The notes: generated from the letters alone by a model not told the origin. Positions 9,067-18,930 are shown, counted from the first letter of the stretch. The stretch is 64,000 nt of DNA from Peptoniphilus sp. (GCA_029983555.1 JASBZH010000001.1:38289-102288), one strand, 5' to 3'. Numbers and translations: made by a program.

Positions 9067-10845
9067 TTATTTCTCTTCAATTACTGATACGTGTACCTCT
9101 TCTAATTGTTCTTTTGATAACTCACTAGGAGCACCAGTTAATAGACAAGTAGCCTGTTGTGTCTTAGGAAATGCTATTACATCTCTAATACTATCAGCAT
9201 TTGTAAATAACATTACTAATCTATCAAGTCCAAAAGCAAGTCCTCCATGTGGTGGAGCACCATATTTAAAGGCATCTAATAAGAATCCAAATTTTTCTTT
9301 TGCCTCTTGTTCATCTAGTCCAAGTGCGTCAAACATTTTTTCTTGTATTTCAGGATCATTAATTCTTATACTTCCACCACCTATTTCATCGCCATTTATT
9401 ACGATGTCATAAGCTTTTGCCCTTGCATTTTCTTTATCATTTGAAAGCTTATCTATATCTTCATCAAGTGGACTTGTAAAAGGATGGTGCATAGCAACAT
9501 ATCTATTTTCTTCTTCGTCAAATTCAAATAATGGGAATTTTGTAATCCATACTAGTTTAAAGTCATCTTTATCAATTAAATCAAGATCTCTTGCAATTTT
9601 ATTTCTCAAATTTCCAAGGCCGCTGTAGACTACAGAGTTTTTATCCGCAAGAATCAAAATTAAATCGCCCTTTTTAGCATCAAATGCTTCTAAAATTTGA
9701 TTCATTTTATCTTCAGAAATAAATTTAGCAATTGGAGAATCTACTTCATCTTCATATTTTATCCAACTAAGTCCCATTGCTTTATAATCTTTTACAAATG
9801 ATTCTAATTTTTTGACTTGTTTTTTTGAATAAGCATTAGCTCCGCCATCTACTTTAATACCGCGAACACTCCTACCTTCAGAAACATTATTTTCAAAAAC
9901 TTTAAATCCACAATCTTTTACAATTTCAGAAATATCAACTAGTTCCATTCCAAATCTTAAATCTGGCTTATCTACACCAAATCTATCCATTGCTTCTTTA
10001 TATTCCATTCTTGGAATAGGAAGATCTATGTCTTTACCTAATAATTCTTTAAATAATTTTTGTAAGAATTTTTCATTTATTCCCATTACATCTTCTTCAG
10101 TAACAAAAGACATCTCTAAGTCAATTTGTGTAAATTCTGGCTGTCTATTTGCCCTTAAATCTTCATCTCTAAAGCATTTAGTTATTTGAATATATCTATC
10201 TAATCCTGCAACCATAAGAAGTTGTTTCATAAGCTGAGGAGATTGTGGAAGTGCATAAAATTTACCAGCATTTACCCTACTTGGAACTAAATAGTCTCTA
10301 GCTCCTTCAGGAGTAGGTTTTGTAAGCATTGGAGTTTCCACTTCAATAAATCCATTTTCATAAAAGAAATCGCGAGTAATTTTATAAATTTCTGAACGAA
10401 TTTTAAGATTTTTTTGCATACTTGGCTTTCTCAAATCAAGAGCTCTATACTTTAATCTCATATTTTCAGAAACATTGTCGTTATCTTTAATGTATATTGG
10501 TGGAACTTCAGATTCACTTAAAATTTTAAGTTCTTCTCCAAGAACTTCAACTCTTCCAGTATCAATATTTTCATTGATAGAAGATCTCTGTCTAACTTTT
10601 CCTCTAATTGCTATTACAAATTCTCCTCTAACATGGCCTGCTTTTTCTAATAATTCTTCTCCAAAAGAATCATCAAAAACAATTTGTGCAATTCCTGTTC
10701 TATCTCTTAAATCTATAAAAACTATTGAGCCAAGAGATCTTTGTTTCGCAACCCAGCCCATTAATGTAACTTCTTGGCCTATGATTTCCTCAGAAATTTC
10801 ATTACAATACATTGATCTCTTTAGGTTTCCCATACTCTCTGCCAT
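9067..10845 (-). CDS. aspS: aspartyl-tRNA synthetase
   Basis: A class II aminoacyl-tRNA synthetase, 592 residues, of the bacterial type with an inserted GAD domain. It has an OB-fold anticodon-binding domain first (about 15-110), motif 2 near FRDEDLRANRQPEFTQ, the GAD insertion (about 300-410), and motif 3 GLAFGLDRLVML near the C-terminus. I use ATG 10845, preceded by GAGGAGGAAATT. A longer reading from ATG 10908 in the same frame would add 21 residues, but it runs through a leader hairpin and lacks a family-like sequence. It heads the operon that ends with the TraB-family gene. Confidence 0.96.
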   Translation of the reverse strand: MAESMGNLKRSMYCNEISEEIIGQEVTLMGWVAKQRSLGSIVFIDLRDRTGIAQIVFDDSFGEELLEKAGHVRGEFVIAIRGKVRQRSSINENIDTGRVEVLGEELKILSESEVPPIYIKDNDNVSENMRLKYRALDLRKPSMQKNLKIRSEIYKITRDFFYENGFIEVETPMLTKPTPEGARDYLVPSRVNAGKFYALPQSPQLMKQLLMVAGLDRYIQITKCFRDEDLRANRQPEFTQIDLEMSFVTEEDVMGINEKFLQKLFKELLGKDIDLPIPRMEYKEAMDRFGVDKPDLRFGMELVDISEIVKDCGFKVFENNVSEGRSVRGIKVDGGANAYSKKQVKKLESFVKDYKAMGLSWIKYEDEVDSPIAKFISEDKMNQILEAFDAKKGDLILILADKNSVVYSGLGNLRNKIARDLDLIDKDDFKLVWITKFPLFEFDEEENRYVAMHHPFTSPLDEDIDKLSNDKENARAKAYDIVINGDEIGGGSIRINDPEIQEKMFDALGLDEQEAKEKFGFLLDAFKYGAPPHGGLAFGLDRLVMLFTNADSIRDVIAFPKTQQATCLLTGAPSELSKEQLEEVHVSVIEEK

Positions 10846-10860
10846 AATTTCCTCCTCAAA

Positions 10861-10893
10861 ATTTAAGCTCCAATCCCGTTGGATTTGGAGCTT
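10861..10893 (-). other. hairpin in the aspS leader
   Basis: On the minus strand GCTCCA(A)ATCC pairs with GGATTGGAGC around a short loop, a few bases before the aspS ribosome site. It lacks a U tract and no T-box sequence (AGGGUGG-type antiterminator) is visible, so it is a stable leader structure of unknown use rather than a terminator. Confidence 0.5.
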
Positions 10894-10981
10894 TCTTACG
10901 AACACCATAAATGATATATAATACTATAAATTATAGTTTAAACTCCTCTAAATAAGGATTTCGTTATTATAAATATATAAC

Positions 10982-11010
10982 ATTATAAATCAATTACGTT
11001 TAAATATCAA
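10982..11010 (-). promoter_or_regulatory. sigma-A-type promoter for aspS operon
   Basis: Minus strand: -35 TTGATA (11010-11005), a 17-nt spacer, -10 TATAAT (10987-10982). It starts 3 nt after the stop of the MurE-like gene and gives a leader of about 130 nt before aspS. Confidence 0.75.
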
Positions 11011-11013
11011 TCT

Positions 11014-12555
11014 TTAACAAATTCTCTGATCGATTCTTTTACTAAATATTTCCACATCTGTGACCAAATTATCACTTAGAAGTCTGCTTTTTACAAATTT
11101 AGCAGCCTTGTCCATTCCCTGACAACCAGCAAGTAAAAGTATGTCGTCATCACTTAGATAATTAATAGAATCATTTACTGCTTCATCTAAATTTTCAAAA
11201 ATTTTACATTCTATATTATTTTCTGCCATAATATTTTTAAAAATATTTAACTCATTATCAGAAACTTCATCTTTCCAAGTTACGACGTCTTTAGAAAGAG
11301 TCGCTGTAAGTCTTTTTGGCTTTAATTTTTTTATCCAATAGACCATCTTTTCAGCTATTTCTCTATTTACTTCTACTCCGCGTCCACCTCTTATTGCATA
11401 TAAAATATTTAAATTACTATAATCCATCTCTTTTAAAGTCTTCATTGTAGCATCAATATTATTTTCATTTGCAAAGTGATCGTCTAAAATTTTAAATTTT
11501 TCATCATAGATAAGCTCAAATCTTCTTTCAACACCTGCAAAATTTTTAAGTGCTCGTTTTATTGTATCTGTTGAAATATTTAGACAAAGTCCAATTATTA
11601 TAGCGACAATGGAATTCATTACAGAAGAATATCCAACTGAGCCAAGTTCAATTTTAAAACTTTGTTTCTTTATCTCAGTATTATTTATTTTAATATCTCT
11701 ATTAACGTGGAATGTAAATTCACCCTTACCAGTCGATAAATCTAAATCAGTTAAACCAAAATCATTGTCCATATTTTTAAGAGAGTAGCTTAAAACTTGC
11801 GCCTTAGTCTTACTTGCAAGATCTTTTATCATATCTGAGTCAAAATTTAAAATAGCCACCGCATCTTCTTTTGCATGTCTAATAAGTCTTGACTTATATC
11901 TAAAATAATTTTCAAAAGATCCGTGCTGATCAATGTGCTCTCGTCCAAGGTTATTAAAAGTTACAAAGTCAAAATCGATATCTCTATTTCTATAAAGCTC
12001 TTGTGCGGAAGATGAAACCTCCATTACAACATCAGTTATTCCCTTTTTTGACATATCATCTAAATACCTTTGCAAAACAACTGATTCTGGAGTTGTCAAA
12101 ATTGAAGGAATCATGACATCTCTATATCTTGTGAAAACTGTTCCTATCATCCCTGTATTTCTTTTATCTTCCTTAAGTACACTCTCAACCATAAAGGCAG
12201 TTGTCGTCTTGCCATTAGTTGCAGTAATTCCTATCATATTCATTTTTTTTGAAGGTTCATTGTAGAAATTATTCGAAATATCCGCAAGTGCAATTCTAGA
12301 ATTTTTAACTCTTATTTGATTTATATTAACATCTTGATAATCTTCAACTACACAAAGACTTGCTCCAAGTTCCTTTGCTTTTTTTACAAATTTGTGTCCG
12401 TCAGTAACATAGCCCTTAATTGCAACAAATATGCTTTCTTCACACACATCATCTGTGTGATGAGTGACAAGCTTATAGTCTTTATCTAAAAATAAATCTA
12501 AATCAAAGTTTGAATCTAAGACTTCAACATCTTTAAGTAAATTTTTTAGCCTCAC
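11014..12555 (-). CDS. Mur ligase family protein, MurE-like
   Basis: An ATP-dependent amide ligase of 513 residues. The N-terminal domain has the MurE-like pattern DVCEESIFVAIKGYVTDGHKF. The ATP-binding loop GITATNGKTTT is at 109-119, TTPES near 155, MEVSSSA near 180, and HIDQHGSFENYFRYKSRL near 215-230, which contains the Lys that is carbamylated in MurE. The C-terminal domain departs from MurE: the usual DYAHTP block is replaced by DDHFANE, and the DNPR-type amino-acid recognition motif is missing. It may add a different amino acid or act on another substrate. The start is GTG with GAGGAGAT upstream; it follows hemZ by 2 nt. Confidence 0.8.
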   Translation of the reverse strand: MRLKNLLKDVEVLDSNFDLDLFLDKDYKLVTHHTDDVCEESIFVAIKGYVTDGHKFVKKAKELGASLCVVEDYQDVNINQIRVKNSRIALADISNNFYNEPSKKMNMIGITATNGKTTTAFMVESVLKEDKRNTGMIGTVFTRYRDVMIPSILTTPESVVLQRYLDDMSKKGITDVVMEVSSSAQELYRNRDIDFDFVTFNNLGREHIDQHGSFENYFRYKSRLIRHAKEDAVAILNFDSDMIKDLASKTKAQVLSYSLKNMDNDFGLTDLDLSTGKGEFTFHVNRDIKINNTEIKKQSFKIELGSVGYSSVMNSIVAIIIGLCLNISTDTIKRALKNFAGVERRFELIYDEKFKILDDHFANENNIDATMKTLKEMDYSNLNILYAIRGGRGVEVNREIAEKMVYWIKKLKPKRLTATLSKDVVTWKDEVSDNELNIFKNIMAENNIECKIFENLDEAVNDSINYLSDDDILLLAGCQGMDKAAKFVKSRLLSDNLVTDVEIFSKRIDQRIC

Positions 12556-12557
12556 TT

Positions 12558-13895
12558 TTATCTCCTCTTATCAATATATTCTTTTAAATTTTTTGTATTT
12601 ATATCTCTTTTAAATCGGCCAAATTCATCAAGTTTTTTTGAGCTAGCTCCTGCTCCAAAACCTATAATATTTTCAATTTCCTCCATCATCACGATATTAT
12701 AAATTGAGGAATAACCTTTCTTTGCATATCCAATATTTTCAGAATTCATGACAGTTTTTTTCTGTCTGTACATATAATATGGTTCATAAAGAGATCCTTG
12801 CATTAGCTCTTTTGTCTTTTTAAGTAGATTTCTATAGTCATTTTTATTCTCATAACCACATTCAAATAGTTTTGACCCATTCTTAAGTGCAAGAGTGTGA
12901 AGAGTAATATTTTTTGGACCTATTTCTATTGCCTTTTTTATTGAGCTAATTATACTTTCATTATTTTCATAAGGAAGGCCCAAAATGAAATCCATATTTA
13001 TAGTTTTAAATCCCATATCTTTAGCAACATTAAACCAATTTTCTAATTCTAAATTAGAATTTCTATTTAGCCTTTTTATTACTTCTTCGTTGAAGCTTTG
13101 GGGATTTAATGAAATTCTATTTACACCATATTTCTTTAGCATCTTTAAAAGCTCAACAGACAACGTATCAATTCGACCACACTCTACGGTAAATTCTTTT
13201 GGTTTGCCAAATTTTTCCAAGATTAGTTTTATTATTTTTTCAAGTTCTGATACCTCAAGAGATGATGGGGTTCCACCACCTATATATATTGAGTGAGGAT
13301 GAGCTTTGTAATCATTTTTAAAGCTTTTAATTTCTGATATTAAATCCTTTACATAATCACTTGCTATATTTTTATTGTAAATAGCAGTATCAAAAGAACA
13401 ATACGCACATCTACTTGGACAAAATGGTATATTTACATAGATATTGTAATTGTGTTTTGAAAAAATTTCTCCACTATTACTTTGATTGTCATAAATTTTA
13501 TATAAAAACTTTGAATCAGAAATTGGAATTCTATACTCATCTTTTAAAATCTTAAAAGATTCTTCTGGCGGATATTTAGAAAAAATCTTTGATGCAAGCT
13601 TTGTAGGCCTTACACCTGAAAGTATTCCATAACTTGTATCAAAGTCTTTTTCATTCTCCACAAAATAGTCAAAAAGTCTCCTCTTAATTTCATAGTGAAC
13701 TTTTCGACTGTCACTGTAATTAAAATTTATCTCTTTTGAATTGTCATCTTTTATAAATTTCACATCATAAATATCATTAGAGTTTTCAACTTTTAAAAAA
13801 ATTTCTCCGTGATAAATATATTTTGGAAATTTAGTTCTCAAAAATTCAAATAGAGACTTTTGTAAAAATTCTTTTTTTGCCTCTACTCTAATCAT
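12558..13895 (-). CDS. hemZ: HemZ-type radical SAM protein (coproporphyrinogen dehydrogenase-like)
   Basis: 445 residues. The radical SAM site CPSRCAYC (C-x3-C-x2-C, about residues 164-171) is followed by GGGTPSSLE (about 211-219). The extra N-terminal domain of about 150 residues with GVRPTKL is typical of HemZ rather than HemN/HemW. HemZ is named for oxygen-independent coproporphyrinogen III oxidation, but many anaerobes without heme synthesis carry it, and no other heme gene is present here, so the reaction is uncertain. The start overlaps the stop of the MBL gene by four bases. Confidence 0.85.
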   Translation of the reverse strand: MIRVEAKKEFLQKSLFEFLRTKFPKYIYHGEIFLKVENSNDIYDVKFIKDDNSKEINFNYSDSRKVHYEIKRRLFDYFVENEKDFDTSYGILSGVRPTKLASKIFSKYPPEESFKILKDEYRIPISDSKFLYKIYDNQSNSGEIFSKHNYNIYVNIPFCPSRCAYCSFDTAIYNKNIASDYVKDLISEIKSFKNDYKAHPHSIYIGGGTPSSLEVSELEKIIKLILEKFGKPKEFTVECGRIDTLSVELLKMLKKYGVNRISLNPQSFNEEVIKRLNRNSNLELENWFNVAKDMGFKTINMDFILGLPYENNESIISSIKKAIEIGPKNITLHTLALKNGSKLFECGYENKNDYRNLLKKTKELMQGSLYEPYYMYRQKKTVMNSENIGYAKKGYSSIYNIVMMEEIENIIGFGAGASSKKLDEFGRFKRDINTKNLKEYIDKRR

Positions 13896-14518
13896 AAATT
13901 TCTCATAAAAGGATTATTTAACTTTTCATTGCCAATCTGAGTTTCTGGTCCATGACCACAAAGTACATATATTTTATCGTCTAAAGATTTTAATTTTTTT
14001 AAAGAATCTTGCATTTTTTCATGATCTGATTCAGGAAAATCGGTTCTTCCAATAGATCCATTAAACAAAGTATCACCAGAAAAAAGCACATTATTATACA
14101 AATAGCAAACTGAACCCACAGTGTGTCCTGGAGTCTCAATTACTTTTATCATATATTTTCCAAAAGGTATTTCATCTCCGTCTTTTACTGTATGTTCAAC
14201 TGTTGCTGGAGTAGTTTCAAGTCCAAAAGAAGATGAACGCATCTTTTTAGGTGACTCCAAGAAATCTTTATCAATTTCAGACATATAAACATCTACACTG
14301 TATTTTTCTTTTAGTCTTGCAACAGCACCGACGTGATCTACATGCCCATGTGTTATTAATATAAATTTAAGATTTAGTTTATTTTTTTCTATTGTTTCAA
14401 TGATCAAGTCGCTAGATCCGCCTGGGTCAACTATAAATGCATTTTTATCTTCGTCATAAAGTATATAACAATTTTCTTGCAGCATTCCAACAACTAATTT
14501 AATAATTTTCTCTTGCAT
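13892..14518 (-). CDS. MBL-fold metallo-hydrolase (YqgX/glyoxalase II-like)
   Basis: 208 residues of the metallo-beta-lactamase fold. The zinc motif THGHVDH is near residues 56-62. Further ligands are the His in ETPGHTVGSVCY (about 130-141), the Asp in FSGDTLF (about 150) and the His in LCGHGPET (about 189-196). The nearest named relatives are glyoxalase II-like hydrolases and YqgX; the substrate is not known. It sits between dtd and hemZ with gaps or overlaps under 10 nt. Confidence 0.88.
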   Translation of the reverse strand: MQEKIIKLVVGMLQENCYILYDEDKNAFIVDPGGSSDLIIETIEKNKLNLKFILITHGHVDHVGAVARLKEKYSVDVYMSEIDKDFLESPKKMRSSSFGLETTPATVEHTVKDGDEIPFGKYMIKVIETPGHTVGSVCYLYNNVLFSGDTLFNGSIGRTDFPESDHEKMQDSLKKLKSLDDKIYVLCGHGPETQIGNEKLNNPFMRNL

Positions 14519-14525
14519 AATTCAC

Positions 14526-14975
14526 CTAAAATTCCTTATTTGAATCTAATAAAATTGTAACTGGCCCATCATTTAAAATTTCAACATCCATATCTGCACC
14601 GTATTCACCATGACATACATTTATACCAAGCCTTTTAGCCTTTTCTAAAAATTTCTCGTATAAAACTTTTCCATCGTCAAATTTAGCTGAACGAATATAA
14701 CTTGGTCTATTTCCCTTTCTAGCGTCACCATACAAAGTGAATTGACTAACTACTAGTAAATCCAAATTTAAATCTAAAAGTGATTTATTCATAACACCAT
14801 CTTCATCGTCAAACACTCTAAGTTTTGTGACTTTTTTTAAAATATATTCTAAATCTTTTTCGTCATCGCTTTCTTCAACTCCCAAAAGAATCATAAGTCC
14901 CTTAGAAATTTCTCCAATAATCTCGTCATCAACAGTTACTTTTGAATGTTTTACTCTTTGCACAACTGCTCTCAT
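14526..14975 (-). CDS. dtd: D-aminoacyl-tRNA deacylase
   Basis: Removes D-amino acids from mischarged tRNAs. 149 residues, the usual length. It starts with the family's MRAVVQRV and has the active-site SQFTLYGDARKGNRPS (about 77-92) and the cross-subunit Gly-Pro pair in LNDGPVTI near the C-terminus. It is 5 nt downstream of relA, a common pairing in Firmicutes. Confidence 0.97.
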   Translation of the reverse strand: MRAVVQRVKHSKVTVDDEIIGEISKGLMILLGVEESDDEKDLEYILKKVTKLRVFDDEDGVMNKSLLDLNLDLLVVSQFTLYGDARKGNRPSYIRSAKFDDGKVLYEKFLEKAKRLGINVCHGEYGADMDVEILNDGPVTILLDSNKEF

Positions 14976-14979
14976 AAAA

Positions 14980-17124
14980 TCACGCCTTTATACGATATAC
15001 GTCAATTACATTCTCAACTCGTTTTAATTTTTCTATTAATCTTTCAAGCTCGCTAGTATCAGTTATATCAACTGTAATATTAATTACAACATCTCCACTC
15101 TTAACTGTCTTTGCGTTCAAATAAGATATCTTTAATTTAGAATCCGCAACTCTTATTGCAACGTCACTAATCAAATTTTCTCTATCCAGCGCTCTTATTT
15201 CTATAGATGTTTGATAACTTGCAAGATCTGTATCCCTCCAGCTTACTTCAACAAGTCTCGAAGGATCAGTGTTATTAATTATATTTTGGCAATCCTTTCT
15301 GTGAATAGAAATACCTCTTCCAATAGTAATATATCCAATAATATCGTCGCCTGGGACTGGTGTACAGCACTTTGCAATTCTTACATTTACTCCATCGACA
15401 CCTTTAACCTCAATGCCGTGATTATTAGCACTTTTCTTAGAACCGGAATAGCTACTCTTAACATTACCGTCTTTTTTATTGTACCTATTATAGATATCAA
15501 TTAATTTTGCAAAAATTTGATTTATAGTAATAGTTCCAAATCCAAGAGCTGCATAGAGATCATCTATTGTAGAAAAGTTCATCTTAGACCTAACTTCTTC
15601 TAACCACTCGTCTTTTACTATTCTGTGAACTTGATATCCTTGTTTTTTGGCCTCTTTTTCAATTAAATCTCTTCCACGCTCAATATTTTTATCTCTATCT
15701 TTTACTTTAAAATATTGCGAAATTTTCTTTCTAGCCTGTGGACTCTTAACTATCTTTAGCCAGTCAAGTGATGGTCCAGAATTTGGATTTGTAATAATAT
15801 CTACTATATTTCCACTCTTTAATTTGTAAGTAAGCGGCACAATTCTTCCATTGATCTTTGCACCAACACATGTATTACCAACTTGTGTGTGAATTCTATA
15901 AGCAAAGTCAATTGGTGTAGAACCTTCTGGCAAATTTAGGACATCTCCACTAGGTGTAAATACAAATACTTCATCGGCAAAGAAGTCGATTTTTAAAGTA
16001 TCCATAAAATCATTAGGGTCATTTAAATCTTTTTGCCACTCTAAGAGCTGTCTAAGCCAAGTTAAATTTTCATCAAAAGAAGTTGTTTTGTTAACTCCAG
16101 CCTTGTATTTCCAGTGTGCAGCGATACCATATTCTGCAGTTTGGTGCATTTCATATGTTCTTATTTGCACTTCAAAAGTTTCTCCATTGCTGTCGATTAC
16201 CGTAGTGTGAAGTGATTGATATTTATTGGGCTTAGGCATTGCAATGTAATCTTTAAATCTACCTGGTATTGGCTTAAAAAGTGAGTGAACTACTCCTAAA
16301 GCTCCATAGCAATCTTTAACTGTATTAGTTAAAATTCTAACTGCAGATAAATCATATATCTCGTCGAATAATTTGCCTTTTTTATTCATTTTTTTATAAA
16401 TTGAATAGAAATTCTTAGGCCTTCCGCTTATTTCGCATTCTATTCCGACTTCTTTCAAATTTTTATATAGAGTTTCAATTAAACCATTAATTAAGCTCTC
16501 TCTCTCACTTCTTCTTTTATTTACCATCTCAACGAGTTTATAATAACCGTCTTTATCAAGATATCTAAGTGAAAGATCTTCCAACTCCCATTTAATTTTA
16601 CTCATACCAAGTCTATCGGCAATTGGCGCATAAATTTCAATAGTCTCTGTAGCTTTTTCTATTTTTTTCTTCTCTGTCATGTACTCTAAAGTTCTCATAT
16701 TGTGCAATCTATCTGCAAGCTTTACTATGATTACACGAATATCTTTAGCCATGGCGAGAACCATTTTTCTAATATTTTCAGCTTGTTTTTCTTCTTTATT
16801 TTTGTAACTTAATTTTTTAAGTTTTGTAACACCATCTACAAGATCAGCTATTTCTTCACCAAATTGTTCTTTGACTTCATCGTAAGTGACATCAGTATCC
16901 TCAATCACATCGTGAAGCAATCCTGCAATTATTGTAGATGTATCCATATTCATGTCGGCAAGAATAAGAGATACATGAAGAGGATGTATAATATAATCTT
17001 CTCCAGAATTTCTCTTTTGTCCCTTATGCTTTTCATAGGCCAATTTATATGCCTTGTTTATCAAATCAAAATCTGCATTTTCATTATATGATTTTATTTT
17101 TTTTATTAAATCGTCAATTAACAC
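14980..17124 (-). CDS. relA: bifunctional (p)ppGpp synthetase/hydrolase RelA/SpoT
   Basis: Makes and degrades (p)ppGpp in the stringent response. About 714 residues with all domains: an HD hydrolase (about 25-180, with HDVIEDT), the nucleotidyltransferase (about 230-350, with GRPKNFYSIYKKM), TGS (about 385-445) and a C-terminal ACT domain (about 640-714). The intact HD residues suggest both activities. Two GTG starts are possible: 17133, and 17124, which has GGGTGAG at a better distance; I use 17124. It follows recJ directly, with the stop of recJ overlapping this start region. Confidence 0.95.
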   Translation of the reverse strand: MLIDDLIKKIKSYNENADFDLINKAYKLAYEKHKGQKRNSGEDYIIHPLHVSLILADMNMDTSTIIAGLLHDVIEDTDVTYDEVKEQFGEEIADLVDGVTKLKKLSYKNKEEKQAENIRKMVLAMAKDIRVIIVKLADRLHNMRTLEYMTEKKKIEKATETIEIYAPIADRLGMSKIKWELEDLSLRYLDKDGYYKLVEMVNKRRSERESLINGLIETLYKNLKEVGIECEISGRPKNFYSIYKKMNKKGKLFDEIYDLSAVRILTNTVKDCYGALGVVHSLFKPIPGRFKDYIAMPKPNKYQSLHTTVIDSNGETFEVQIRTYEMHQTAEYGIAAHWKYKAGVNKTTSFDENLTWLRQLLEWQKDLNDPNDFMDTLKIDFFADEVFVFTPSGDVLNLPEGSTPIDFAYRIHTQVGNTCVGAKINGRIVPLTYKLKSGNIVDIITNPNSGPSLDWLKIVKSPQARKKISQYFKVKDRDKNIERGRDLIEKEAKKQGYQVHRIVKDEWLEEVRSKMNFSTIDDLYAALGFGTITINQIFAKLIDIYNRYNKKDGNVKSSYSGSKKSANNHGIEVKGVDGVNVRIAKCCTPVPGDDIIGYITIGRGISIHRKDCQNIINNTDPSRLVEVSWRDTDLASYQTSIEIRALDRENLISDVAIRVADSKLKISYLNAKTVKSGDVVINITVDITDTSELERLIEKLKRVENVIDVYRIKA

Positions 17125-17125
17125 A

Positions 17126-18910
17126 CTACTCACCCGTAACTCTATAACTTTTTATTTTAATTTCAGTGGATATATTACCCCTGAATTCATTAATTCCAAT
17201 ATTAAAAACTATATCTAAATAAATATTTGTATTTATTCCATTTAATAAATTCAAAACTCGCTCTTTGCCATAAACTTTTGCCAAATTATTTAAAAATATT
17301 TTAGAATCTTCAAATAACAATGCTTCTCCAGTAGAATTACCGTCAAATAGCTGCATCTTGATTACATTTTTGTTTTTTCCAAAAATTCTTATATTTTCTA
17401 TTCTTAACTTTCTTGCACCAAATTGTGGCCTTGGATTTTCTTGACCAAAAGGTGCAAGTTTTTCCAAATCTTGTGCAAATTTTAAATTTACATACTTTAA
17501 TGGAAGAGGAGAATCTATATAAATTTTTTTTATTAAATCATTTTTAGTTAGACTTTCTTTTCTATTTACATCTTCTATAAATTCTTCTAAATTTTCGCGT
17601 TTTAATGATAACCCACATGCCATTTTATGTCCGCCAAAACTTTCTAAATAATTTTTCGACTTAGAAATTTCGGAAAACATGTCGTACTCTTCTATGCTTC
17701 GCCCAGAACCTTTTATAAACTCGTTGGAGTCAGATAAAACTATAGTTGGCCTGTTGTACTTTTCCTTAATTCTTCCAGCAACTATACCGAGTATCGATTC
17801 ATTGAGTCCTTGTTCGTAAACAATTAAGACATTGTATCTTGAAGTTAAATTCTCTGATTTAATCTTTTCATCAATAATTTCTAAAGCTTCGTTTGTAAGG
17901 TTTTGTCTATTTGAATTATATTCCCTAAGTTTTTTCGCCTTATCTAAAGCAAGTGAATAGTCACCTTCAAGAAGTAAACTTAAAGCTTCTTTTGCAGACT
18001 CAAGCCTGCCGCTAGAATTAATTGTAGGACCTATTATAAATCCAATGTGGTAAACATCTACTAAATCTTTATCGACAGAAGAAGCTTCCATAAGTGCATT
18101 TAATCCCACATGACTAGTCTCTCTTAAACTTTTTAATCCGTAGAATACAATTGGTCTATTTTCGTCTTTTAGTGGCATAACATCACAGACAGTAGATATT
18201 GCTGCAAAGGGTAGAAACAATTTATAAAACTCTTCTTTATCAATACCCTTCATAAGCGTTAGATACTCTACTAGTTTAAATGCGACGACACCCCCACAAA
18301 TATTTGAAAAAGGATAACTATCATCTTCTCTTTTTGGATCAACTACAGCGTCTGCTTTAGGTAAGATATCTACGATTTTTCCATCAATAAGTTTCTTAGG
18401 AACTTCGTGATGATCAGTGACGATTATTTTGATATTATTCTCTTTTGCAAAGTCTATTGCATCTGTAGCTGCTATTCCATTGTCGCATGTGACTATAACA
18501 TCAATCTCATCATCTACACATTTGCTTACAAGTTTTTTATTTAAACCATAACCATCAAGGACTCTATGAGGAATGTCATAAGAAACATCAGCGCCAATTA
18601 GATTGAGACCCTTAAATAAAATATATGTTGCCGTCACTCCGTCTACATCATAATCACCTATAATTCTAATTTTTTTATTTTTACTAATTGAGTCTAGAAT
18701 TATATTTGATGCCTTAATTAAATCTTTAAGTAAAATTGGTGAGTGCAGATTTTCTAACTTTGGATTTAAATAAGATTTAATTTCATCTTCAGTCGAAATA
18801 TCTCTATTTAATAAAATTTTATATAAGATTTTATTAATACCAAATTTAGAATAATCTATACCTGGATTTTTTTTATTTTTAATAAACCATTTTTCCACAT
18901 AAATCACCAT
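17126..18910 (-). CDS. recJ: single-stranded-DNA exonuclease RecJ
   Basis: A 5'-3' exonuclease for DNA repair. About 594 residues. The DHH phosphoesterase motifs are visible: IGDYDVDGVTATYI (about 82-95), CDNGIAA, the signature TDHHEVP (about 165-171), and VVDPKRED. The DHHA1 domain ends with GGHKMACGLS, followed by an OB-fold C-terminus. The ATG at 18910 has no clear ribosome site. A GTG at 18898 is preceded by GGTGATT and gives VEKWF, as in most RecJ proteins, so translation may begin there. Confidence 0.95.
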   Translation of the reverse strand: MVIYVEKWFIKNKKNPGIDYSKFGINKILYKILLNRDISTEDEIKSYLNPKLENLHSPILLKDLIKASNIILDSISKNKKIRIIGDYDVDGVTATYILFKGLNLIGADVSYDIPHRVLDGYGLNKKLVSKCVDDEIDVIVTCDNGIAATDAIDFAKENNIKIIVTDHHEVPKKLIDGKIVDILPKADAVVDPKREDDSYPFSNICGGVVAFKLVEYLTLMKGIDKEEFYKLFLPFAAISTVCDVMPLKDENRPIVFYGLKSLRETSHVGLNALMEASSVDKDLVDVYHIGFIIGPTINSSGRLESAKEALSLLLEGDYSLALDKAKKLREYNSNRQNLTNEALEIIDEKIKSENLTSRYNVLIVYEQGLNESILGIVAGRIKEKYNRPTIVLSDSNEFIKGSGRSIEEYDMFSEISKSKNYLESFGGHKMACGLSLKRENLEEFIEDVNRKESLTKNDLIKKIYIDSPLPLKYVNLKFAQDLEKLAPFGQENPRPQFGARKLRIENIRIFGKNKNVIKMQLFDGNSTGEALLFEDSKIFLNNLAKVYGKERVLNLLNGINTNIYLDIVFNIGINEFRGNISTEIKIKSYRVTGE

Positions 18911-18930
18911 TTTTAAAAATCTTACTTTTA

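Noticed and set aside
8960..9412. 150-codon plus-strand frame opposite aspS and the RseC-like gene
   Set aside because: It crosses two well-supported minus-strand genes, has no ribosome site and is only Ser-rich antisense text.
10475..10921. Plus-strand frame opposite aspS start
   Set aside because: Antisense shadow of the aspS gene and its leader, with no ribosome site.
10846..11013. T-box leader for aspS
   Set aside because: There is a hairpin but no AGGGUGG-type antiterminator sequence and no terminator with a T tract.
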